Shown here: piece after piece, positions 7,977 to 16,429 of the stretch | Layout: every line of letters starts with the position of its first letter | Position numbering within the stretch: position 1 is the stretch's first letter | Assembly: GCF_000372725.1 (NCBI RefSeq) | Contig: NW_005198522.1 | Coordinates: 1-28,064, forward strand | DNA length: 28,064 nucleotides | Direction of reading: 5' to 3' | From: Emiliania huxleyi CCMP1516 | Taxonomy: Eukaryota; Haptophyta; Isochrysidales; Noelaerhabdaceae | Notes under the pieces: generated by a model | Told to the model about the DNA's origin: nothing | The model's database searches: none | Seen by the model: only the letters and a program-made list of their open reading frames with translations | Translations under genes and position numbers: made by a program

Positions 7977-10900
7977 ACAGCGCCTGGTGCTGCACCCCCT
8001 CCAACTGATGGGTCGGTCAAATTGAAGAGAGACCGATCGCGCGCCGAGAGACAGAGCTCTAATGCCGGCGGTCAGCTCAATGGCGCGCAGCTCAACGCCC
8101 ACATCTCGCGTGCCCGCGACGCCGACGAGCTGCTCGCGCTCTTTGCCGCCCACAGCGCGAGCATAGACCACATCCACGCTGCGAACCTGTGGAACAAACT
8201 GGGCAAGCAGCGCATCGAGCGTCGGCAGGAGGAGCAGCTGGAGCGGCTGGTGCAGCGCACGGTCGACCTCGTCCTGTCGTGCAATGCAAGAGCACTGGCG
8301 AATATAGCTCACGGCGTCGCCAAGTGCACGGGCCTGCGATCGAGGGTGGTGCGCCCGCTCTACGCGGCGGTGGCGGAGGCGGCGGTGCGCGGCGGGCTGG
8401 CTGGCTTTACGCCTCAGAACCTGGCCAACACGGTGTGGGCGTATGCGACGGCGGGCGAAGCTGCAGACGCGCTGTACGCGGCGGTGGCGGAGGCGGCGGT
8501 GCGCGGCGGGCTGGCCAGCTTCAACCCGCAGGGGCTGGCCAACACGGTGTGGGCGTATGCGACGGCGGGCGTGGCTGCAGACGCGCTCTACGAGGCGGTG
8601 GCGGAGGCGGCGGTGCGCGGCAGGCTGGCTGACTTCAAGCCTCAGGAGCTGGCCAACACGGTGTGGGCGTATGCGACGGCGGGCGTGGCTGCAGACGCGC
8701 TGTACGCGGCGGTGGCGGAGGCGGCGGTGCGCGGCGGGCTGGCCAGCTTCAAGCCTCAGGACATGGCCAACATAGTGTGGGCGTATGCGAAGGCGGGCGT
8801 GGCTGCAGACGCGCTGTACGAGGCAGTGGCGGAGGCGGTGATGCGCGGCGGGCTGGATCACTTCAACCCTCAGGGGCTGGCCATCACGGTGTGGGCGTTT
8901 GCGACGGCGGGCGTGGCTGCAGACGCGCTCTACGAGGTGGTGGCGGAGGCGGCGGTGCGCGGCGGGCTGGCCGGCTTCAAGCCTCAGGACCTGGCCAACA
9001 TAGTGTGGGCGTATGCGAAGGCGGGCGTGGCTGCAGACGCGCTGTACGCGGCGGTGGCGGAGGCGGCGGTGCGCGGCGGGCTGGCCAGCTTCAAGCCTCA
9101 GGAGCTGGCCAACACGGTGTGGGCGTATGCGAAGGCGGGCGTGGCTGCAGACGCGCTGTACGAGGCAGTGGCGGAGGCGGTGATGCGCGGTGGGCTGGCT
9201 CGCTTCAACCCTCAGAACCTGTCAAACACGGTGTGGGCGTATGCGACGGCGGGCGTGGCTGCAGACGCGCTGTACGCGGCGGTGGCGGAGGCGGCGGTGC
9301 GCGGCGGGCTGGCCAGCTTCAAGCCTCAGGAGCTGGCCAACACGGTGTGGGCGTATGCGACGGCGGGCGTGGCTGCAGACGCGCTGTACGCGGCGGTGGC
9401 GGAGGCGGCGGTGCGCGGTGGGCTGGCTGGCTTCAACCCTCAGAACCTGGCCAACATAGTGTGGGCGTATGCGAAGGCGGGCGTGGCTGCAGACGCGCTG
9501 TACGAGGCAGTGGCGGAGGCGGTGATGCGCGGCGGGCTGGCTGGCTTCAAGCCTCAGGAGCTGGCCATCACGGTGTGGGCGTTTGCGACGGCGGGCGTGG
9601 CTGCAGACGCGCTCTACGAGGTGGTGGCGGAGGCGGCGGTGCGCGGCGGGCTGGCTGGCTTTACGCCTCAGAACCTGGCCAACACGGTGTGGGCGTATGC
9701 GACGGCGGGCGAAGCTGCAGACGCGCTGTACGCGGCGGTGGCGGAGGCGGCGGTGCGCGGCGGGCTGGCCAGCTTCAACCCCCGCAGGGGCTGGCCAACA
9801 CGGTGTGGGCGTATGCGACGGCGGGCGTGGCTGCAGACGCGCTCTACGAGGCGGTGGCGGAGGCGGCGGTGCGCGGCAGGCTGGCTGACTTCAAGCCTCA
9901 GGAGCTGGCCAACACGGTGTGGGCGTATGCGACGGCGGGCGTGGCTGCAGACGCGCTGTACGCGGCGGTGGCGGAGGCGGCGGTGCGCGGCGGGCTGGCC
10001 AGCTTCAAGCCTCAGGACATGGCCAACATAGTGTGGGCGTATGCGAAGGCGGGCGTGGCTGCAGACGCGCTGTACGAGGCAGTGGCGGAGGCGGTGATGC
10101 GCGGCGGGCTGGATCACTTCAACCCTCAGGGGCTGGCCATCACGGTGTGGGCGTTTGCGACGGCGGGCGTGGCTGCAGACGCGCTCTACGAGGTGGTGGC
10201 GGAGGCGGCGGTGCGCGGCGGGCTGGCTGGCTTTACGCCTCAGAACCTGGCCAACACGGTGTGGGCGTATGCGACGGCGGGCGAAGCTGCAGACGCGCTG
10301 TACGCGGCGGTGGCGGAGGCGGCGGTGCGCGGCGGGCTGGCCAGCTTCAACCCCCGCAGGGGCTGGCCAACACGGTGTGGGCGTATGCGAAGGCGGGCGT
10401 GGCTGCAGACGCGCTGTACGAGGCAGTGGCGGAGGCGGTGATGCGCGGTGGGCTGGCTCGCTTCAACCCTCAGAACCTGTCAAACACGGTGTGGGCGTAT
10501 GCGACGGCGGGCGTGGCTGCAGACGCGCTGTACGCGGCGGTGGCGGAGGCGGCGGTGCGCGGCGGGCTGGCCAGCTTCAAGCCTCAGGAGCTGGCCAACA
10601 CGGTGTGGGCGTATGCGAAGGCGGGCGTGGCTGCAGACGCGCTGTACGCGGCGGTGGCGGAGGCGGCGGTGCGCGGTGGGCTGGCCAGCTTCAACCCTCA
10701 GAACCTGGCCAACACGGTGTGGGCGTATGCGACGGCGGGCATGGCTGCAGACGCGCTGTTCGCGGCGGTGGCGGAGGCAGCGGCGCGCGGCGGGCTGGCT
10801 GGCTTCAAGCCTCAGGAGCTGGCCAACACGGTGTGGGCGTATGCGACGGCGGGCGTGGCTGCGGACGCGCTGTACGCGGCGGTGGCGGAGGCGGCGGTGC

Positions 10901-11729
10901 GCGGCGGGCTGGCTGGCTTCAACCCTCAGGACCTGTCCAACACGGTGTGGGCGTATGCGACGGCGGGCGTGGCTGCGGACGCGCTGTACGCGGCAGTGGC
11001 GGAGGTGGCGGTGCGCGGCGAGCTGGCTGGCTTCAACCCTCAGAACCTGTCCAACACGGTGTGGGCGTATGCGACGGCCGACTATTATCACCAGGCGCTG
11101 CTTGCCGACTGCTCGCGCGTGATCAGCGACTCGCTCGCGCGGGATCCGTCGAGGTGGGGCGTCGTGCACCGCTCTCAGCTGCACCAGTGGCAGCTCTGGC
11201 TCTCCCTTGAGCGAGGAGCAGACGGGCAGCAGCACCTCCTCTCCGAGTCCCAGCGCAAGCTCTGCTGTGCCGCCATGCAAGACACCGAAGTTACGATCTC
11301 GCGCTTCCAGCGCTCCGTCGCGATTGCCCTCGCCGCCGTCCAGCACGGCTTCGAGGAGGAGCATCCCGAGCCGCGCACCGGCTACTCGCTCGACCTGGCG
11401 CTGCCCTCTTCACGCCTCGCGGTCGAGGTGGACGGCCCCTCTCACTTCCTGCTGCCCGACGGCCGGGGTGTGCGCAAACCCAACGGGCACACGCTTCTCA
11501 AGCGGCGCCTCCTCGCGGCGGCCGGCTGGCGGGTGATCAGTGTTCCGTTCTACGAGTGGGACGGCTTGCGGTCGGCCAGTGCGCGGCAGACCTACCTGGA
11601 GAGGGTGGCCGTCCTGCCGAAGATCGAAGAGAGCGAGGCGAAGGCGGCGGCGGACGGCGCGGCGGGCGGTTCAGCCGTGGAGTCGGCCGCAGTCCGGGTG
11701 GGCACCGCGGCGGGGAAGGAGGCGGCGGA

Positions 11730-11773
<44 letters not shown>

Positions 11774-12276
11774 AGGCGGAGGCGGCGGCGGCGGCGGCGG
11801 CGGAGGCGGAGGCGGAGGCGGAGGCGGCGGCGGCGGAGGCGGAGGCGGAGGCGGAGGCGGAGGCGGCGGCGGAGGCGGAGGCGGAGGCGGAGGCGGAGGC
11901 GGAGGCGGAGGCGGAGGCGGAGGCGGAGGCGGAGGCGGAGGCGGAGGCGGAGGCGGAGGCGGAGGCGGAGGCGGAGGCGGAGGCGGAGGAGAGGAGGAAG
12001 AGGAAGAGGAGTGTGAGGAGGAGAGAGAGGAGGAGGAGGAGGCCGTCGGTGGTGGTGGAGGAGGAGGAGGAGGAGGCTGCGCCGGCGGCGAGGGGCTCCT
12101 CTCTGAGCGGGGCCGTGCTCGTCTCGCTGCTGCTGCTGCCGCTCCTCGCCGTGGTCGCCAAGCAGGGGCTCGGCCTCGCGCTGGGCGGGGCAGGCTCGAG
12201 GGCAGGAGGCCCCTCCTCGCCCACACGCGGCGACGCTCCTCCATATCCCTTCCTATGGGTGTCCGCGTTTTCTTAG
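7977..12276 (+). CDS. OPR (38-aa repeat) protein with C-terminal RAP domain; two identical frameshifts; start unresolved
   Basis: The reading frame opens after an in-frame TGA at 7974. It has no usable ATG before the repeats, so a 5' exon is missing or the start is non-standard; an acceptor-like gtgaacag ends at 7980. A helical N-terminus (DADELLALFAAHSASIDHIH) leads to about 24 copies of a 38-residue helical repeat (LANTVWAYATAGVAADALY...), evenly spaced by 114 bp from 8433 to 11059, plus one diverged copy before them. A RAP domain follows at about 11383-11610 (SLDLALPSSRLAVEVDGPSH, LLAAAGWRVISVPFYEW). An Ala/Glu run (11725-11990), an acidic stretch and a hydrophobic segment (VLVSLLLLPLLAVVA) complete the protein. 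OPR-RAP proteins bind organellar RNAs and control their maturation or translation; that role here is inferred. At 9779-9783 and 10351-10355 the run CCC is CCCCC, a +2 shift each time, so the gene needs three frames. Confidence 0.8.
11725..11990 (+). repeat. GCGGAG/GCGGCG hexanucleotide microsatellite coding Ala-Glu
   Basis: A continuous (gcggcg) then (gaggcg) tract inside the OPR-RAP frame encodes alternating Ala and Glu. It would form a long charged helix. It also opens long Gly-only, Arg-only and antisense Pro-only frames, which are artefacts. Confidence 0.9.
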
Positions 12277-12302
12277 GCCTGTTCTGTGCCAGTGCGCGCC
12301 AG

Positions 12303-12363
12303 TCCCTTCCTCTTGGACACCCGTGTTGCGTGTCTGACTGTCGCTGTGCTGTCGTGCGATTTC
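12303..12363 (+). repeat. Right copy of the direct repeat flanking the OPR-RAP gene
   Basis: cccttcctcttggacacccg then tgttgcgtgtctgactgtcg, and atttcg a little further on. It begins about 25 bp after the OPR-RAP stop codon and matches 7523-7573 in the same orientation. Confidence 0.7.
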
Positions 12364-12448
12364 GCAACCCGGGGTTGATGCCTTTGGGTGGTGGCGTATT
12401 TTCTTCTCAATAACAAGGTCTGTTCGTGATAGCTGATACGACATACCC

Positions 12449-12725
12449 GGGGTAGTAGGCCCCTGCCGACGCAAGGAGCCCAATCTCCTGGGTAGTAGGC
12501 CCCTGCCGACGCAAGGAGCCCAATCCCCGGCGGTAGGCCCCTGCCGACGCAAGGAGCCCAATCCCCTGGGTAGTAGGCCCCTGCCGACGCAAGGAGCCCA
12601 ATCCCCGGGGTAGTAGGCCCCTGCCGACGCAAGGAGCCCAATCCCCGGTGGTAGGCCCCTGCCGATGCAAGGAGCCCAACCCCCGGGCTAGTAGGCCCCT
12701 GCCGACGCAAGGAGCCGAATCCAAT
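12449..12725 (+). repeat. Seven-copy tandem array, unit about 38-41 bp
   Basis: The core taggcccctgccgacgcaag then gagcccaat is repeated seven times with short variable joints (tctcctgggtag, ccccggcgg, ccccggggtag). The array lies in the 46-320 bp upstream of the MgtC-family start codon. Copies are contiguous without unique spacers, so it is a minisatellite and not a CRISPR array. Confidence 0.9.
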
Positions 12726-12770
12726 CCTGAGCGATCCAAACGGTCGCGTGGCCAACAGCGTCACACACAC

Positions 12771-13412
12771 ATGCTTCACGCGCTTGTGCTCATCGGCGTT
12801 GCGGCCGTGGAGGCGCACCAAACCCGCCCGGCGTTTCGCGCTGGCGTCGCCGCCGGGCATCGTGAGTTGAGCGGGCTGGATCATGCCGCCACGCACAGGT
12901 CCAGGCCCACTACTGGACAAAGCCGCCTGGCAGGCGCACTGCGACTTCGCGGAGGCTGGTTTGAGGATGACGCTCGCCTCTCGTGGAACATGCTGCAGGC
13001 AGCGGTGCTGGGCTCCCTCATCGGCGTTGAGCGGATTCTGGCCGGTCGACCCGCCGGGATGAGGACGATGAGCCTCGTAGCGATGGGCGCCGCTCTCTTC
13101 ACTGGCGTGGGGAAGTCGACGTGGGCTGACGGTGGCGCGCGTGCCGCCGCGCAGATCGCAAGCGGCGTCGGCTTCTTGGGAGCGGGCGTAATCCGTGCGC
13201 GAGACGACGCAGAGACGCACAGTCGCAGGGGTGGGCCACGCGACTACATTAAGGGGCTGACCACCGCTAGTGCCATCTGGCTCTCGGCAGGGGTGGGTGT
13301 GGCGTGCGGCAGTGGGCACGGCCTCGCGGCAGCAGCGGCGACGTTACTCACGATACTGATAATGGCCTCGCACCGCCTGTGCATGGACCTCGAAGAGTAC
13401 TGTCGCGGCTGA
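12771..13412 (+). CDS. MgtC/SapB-family membrane protein with N-terminal targeting leader
   Basis: Starts at the ATG at 12771 (MLHALVLIGVAAVEAHQTRP), a signal-peptide-like stretch; 213 aa. After an Arg-rich leader ending LRLRGGW, the MgtC core begins: NMLQAAVLGSLIGVERILAG, RPAGMRTMSLVAMGAALFTG, ASGVGFLGAGVI, GLTTASAIWLSAGVGVACG and a final helix. These match the conserved membrane segments and the G-[LV]-E-R motif of MgtC/SapB proteins. In bacteria these proteins support growth at low magnesium, and the family has spread to algae. The leader and LRLRGG motif suggest import into an organelle, perhaps the plastid, but this is inference. The gene is intron-free, which fits a bacterial origin. 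The upstream frame through the tandem array is not accepted as coding. Confidence 0.85.
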   Translation: MLHALVLIGVAAVEAHQTRPAFRAGVAAGHRELSGLDHAATHRSRPTTGQSRLAGALRLRGGWFEDDARLSWNMLQAAVLGSLIGVERILAGRPAGMRTMSLVAMGAALFTGVGKSTWADGGARAAAQIASGVGFLGAGVIRARDDAETHSRRGGPRDYIKGLTTASAIWLSAGVGVACGSGHGLAAAAATLLTILIMASHRLCMDLEEYCRG

Positions 13413-13417
13413 CCGAG

Positions 13418-13517
<100 letters not shown>

Positions 13518-13519
13518 TG

Positions 13520-14077
13520 CATAGTCTGAGGGTATCCTAAAAGTTCGGCCGATTTGGGTCAAAACGCTAAAAGCACGGCTAGCCGTAGATTTGGGGCAAA
13601 ACGACAAAAGTGGGCCCGCCCGGGGCAAAATGGTAAAAGTCGCGCCGCCGCAGGCGCGCGAAAATTTTGGACATTCTACTCTCCGGCGAATGCCACTAGC
13701 CCCCCCAAGCCGGCAGATGGTACCTCGGCAGCTGCAACCAAGCCAGCGGGTGAAGTGTTGTGGGAGGATGCGTCCTTATGTGTCACAAACTTGTAGCGCT
13801 ACATGTTTGGACACACAGACACACCGGCGGGCGCTTTCGAGGGGCGAGCGGCAGCATTTTTTTAGCCATAGTGTGCGGGAACTACTTTGCCGTTGCGGGA
13901 CGATAGGGATAGCTAGTACTTGCTGCACCCGCGGCGCGCAGCGCCGAAGAAATTTTTGAAACATGCTAAAAGTTGGGCGCTCCGAGACGACCAAAGTGGT
14001 AAAAGTCGCACTCTCCCCTGACCCGATCAAAAGCGTAAAAGCACCCGAGGCTCCAGAAACCTAACCCTCAGACTATG
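13520..14077. mobile_element. 558-bp MITE with 14-bp terminal inverted repeats and 8-bp target duplication
   Basis: The ends are catagtctgagggt (13520-13533) and accctcagactatg (14064-14077), exact reverse complements. Both are flanked by the direct repeat gctgtctg (13512-13519 and 14078-14085). An 8-bp duplication is typical of hAT-superfamily DNA transposons. No transposase is encoded, so it is non-autonomous. Both ends carry spaced TAAAAG/CAAAAG words (ctaaaagttcgg, gctaaaagcacgg, ggtaaaagtcgc, gctaaaagttggg, gcgtaaaagcacc), which resemble subterminal transposase-binding repeats. Confidence 0.85.
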
Positions 14078-14085
14078 GCTGTCTG

Positions 14086-14492
14086 CTGGGGTGTGTGAGT
14101 GTGAGGAAGAAAACTGTTCGTTTTAAAACGGTTGGCAAAAATAAAACCTCCGCCACGCAGTGCATCGGCGATCGGGGACATCGGCCATCGGCAGTTCGTC
14201 TGATCGGTGGGACCGCTGTCATCGATCGCGCGTCAACGGGACACCTTGCCTGCCACCGACCGGGCCGCGGCCACCGCGAGAGCCGTCCCGCACACCCTTG
14301 CGAGCGAATCCTCTGGGTTTTCTCAGACAAAAAGAGATGCCAAAATAAAAAGAAAACGCGTCCGCAAGAATAAAAAGAAAAGACGTCGCTCCGCTGCAAA
14401 AGAATTTAAACAAAACAACTCTCTCTCAAAAGAATTCGCTCGCTTCTACCTGCTGCAGCCGGCGCGTGCGTTGCCTCGCTGCCCTTGACCCG
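14086..14492. other. Upstream region of the kelch gene
   Basis: No gene seen. It is locally AT-rich, with a gttttaaaac palindrome near 14120 and two copies of aataaaaagaaaa at about 14345 and 14369. It probably contains the promoter and leader of the kelch gene. Confidence 0.45.
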
Positions 14493-15625
14493 ATGGCCTC
14501 CCACCGCATCGGCGCGCGCGTCTCGGGCCTCTCGCGAGCGGAGCTGTGCGCCATCATCGAGGCGCAGGCGGGCGCGAGCGACGCCGCGCTGCGCGTGGCG
14601 GAGGAGCACGCCGCACGGCTCGTGGAGCAGCCCGAGTGGATCCTCTCCAAGGTCCTCCTCTCGCCGGACCTCGCCCCGCACATCCTCGCCCAGCTGCCGA
14701 CCAAGGCGCACGCCGTCAAGGGGACGTGCCGCGCGTGGCGCCGCGGCTGGAAGGAGACGCTGGCGAGGCGCGAGAGGCCGCGCCTGGTCGTGTTCGGCGG
14801 CCTCGACAACGGCGACGAGTTTGTCGCTCGGTGGAGCGGTACGACCCGTCAACGAACGCGTGGGAGGAGGAAGCTGTGGCGCCGATGCCGACGGCACGAA
14901 CAGATGTCCGCATGGCGGTGCTCGATGGCAAGCTCTACGCGGCAGGCGGCCATAGTGAGGCTGACGGCGTCCTCAGCTCGGTGGAGCGGTACGACCTGGC
15001 CACGAAGTCGTGGGAGGCGGTGGCGCCGATGGAAGAGGCGCGGTATGACCACGCCGTCGCGGTCCTCGACGGCACGCTGTACGCTGTGGGAGGCCACAAC
15101 GAAGTAGACCTTAGTTCGGTGGAGCGGTACGACCCGGCGTTGGATGCGTGGGAGGCGGTGGCGCCGATGGCGGCGGCGCGGCACACCCCCGGCGCGGCGG
15201 TGCTCGACGGCAAGCTGTACGCTGCTGGTTCTGAGGGCTACGACGATCGCCTCACCTCGGTCGAGCGGTACAACGCGTCTACGAATGCGTGGGAGGCGGT
15301 GGCGCCGATGGGGACGGGGCGTCACGATCCCGGCATGGCGGTGCTCGACGGCAAGCTGTATGCTATCGGCGGGTTCGACGATGGCTCGCTCAGCTCAGTC
15401 GAGCGGTACGATCCGGCGTTGGATGCGTGGGAGGAGGTGGCGCCGATGTCGACGGCTCGAGACGAGTTCGCGGTAGCGGTGCTTGACGGCAAGCTGTACG
15501 CTGTGGGCGGCGACTCCCGTGTCGGCAGCCTCAGCTCAGTCGAACGGTACGATCCGGCGCTGAATGCGTGGGAGACGGTGGCGCCGATGGGGGCGGGGCG
15601 GATCGGCTGCATTGCCCTGGTGTAA
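14493..15625 (+). CDS. F-box-like protein with six kelch repeats, one frameshift
   Basis: The ATG at 14493 (MASHRIGARVSGLSRAEL) fits better than the GTG at 14466. An F-box-like region lies near residues 45-90 (LAPHILAQLPTKAHAVKGT followed by CRAWRRGW). The kelch propeller starts RLVVFGGLDNGDEF. At about 14825 the frame changes: gtcgctcggtggag stands where sister repeats have an extra A (ctcagctcggtggag). In the new frame six kelch repeats are complete, typified by AVAVLDGKLYAVGG and SSVERYDPALDAWEAVAPM, and the last short strand (GCIALV) would close the ring. F-box/kelch proteins usually act as substrate receptors of SCF ubiquitin ligases; that role is inferred. Repeats are strongly alike in DNA. 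The single missing base may be an assembly error or an inactivating mutation. Confidence 0.8.
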
Positions 15626-16429
15626 GTTGATTCAGCCACGCGCGGGCAGGGGGGGCGCTCACGGCTCAGCAGGGCTGAGCACCTGTGAGGGTGAGGCGGT
15701 GCTCAAAAGTTCATGAAGCCGTATGCCTATATTAACTCAGTTTGGCCGCGGATGCGCGCGACGCTTGATGCGCGTTTGTGACTGCTCTTCCTTTTTACGT
15801 ACATGCCACCATCTCCCCTGTGAGCGCACAGCGGGCCGCGCATTCGTGCACAAAGCAGACACCAGACCTCGGTTTCCCATAGGGTTTCTGCTGCGGTTTT
15901 CCATGGCGGTTTCCCATAGCCGAAAACCCAGGGGTCGGTCGGTTTCTGCGGCGCGCTCTGTTTTTTCTGGGATCTGTTTTCTGGGTGCGGGTAATTCTCG
16001 GCACGGATCGGCACGTGTGGTAGCGTGCGATGAGGCCTTGCCAGCTCCTGGTGGTGCCCTCAAGATCGCCGCGCGCATTGGCCGCTCCGCCGACGTTGTG
16101 ATAGAGCTTCTTTCTGTATCCAACAGAGTAGATCCAAACACTGTATTGATAGGTGATAGGTACTCAAAACACTCGCACAACGCCTGCCTGCCTTTCACAG
16201 CTCAGCCTTTCAGGGCTTGGGCATGACAAGCAACGGCCCCGCCGGTCGGCGTCCGATGCACGAGGCAGCCATGTTGGCTGCCACGGCGTTTCCGCTCGGG
16301 ATCGCGGCAGCCTGGCGGACTCGACCGCATCGCAGGCCTCCCTCCCGTGAGCCACAAAAGTGCGTGGCAGCGCGGCGCGCCGCCAACCTCGCTTTCGGAG
16401 CAGAAACCAGAAACCAGAAACCATAATGT
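15626..16429. other. Gene-free interval, kelch 3' side
   Basis: No supported gene. It holds a short repeated word ggtttcccatag at about 15882 and 15908, and three copies of the 7-mer agaaacc at about 16402-16422. Reading frames here have no domain content. Confidence 0.5.

Noticed and set aside
7947..10117. Antisense His/Arg-rich frames over the OPR repeats
   Set aside because: They mirror the 114-bp repeat on the opposite strand and contain nothing beyond it.
11537..12367. Minus-strand proline-rich frame of 276 codons, and plus-strand Gly- or Arg-only frames over the same tract
   Set aside because: They are other-frame readings of the GCGGAG microsatellite inside the OPR-RAP gene; only the Ala/Glu frame continues from the RAP domain.
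12449..12725. CRISPR array
   Set aside because: The copies are contiguous without unique spacers, no cas gene is present and the context is eukaryotic; it is a minisatellite.
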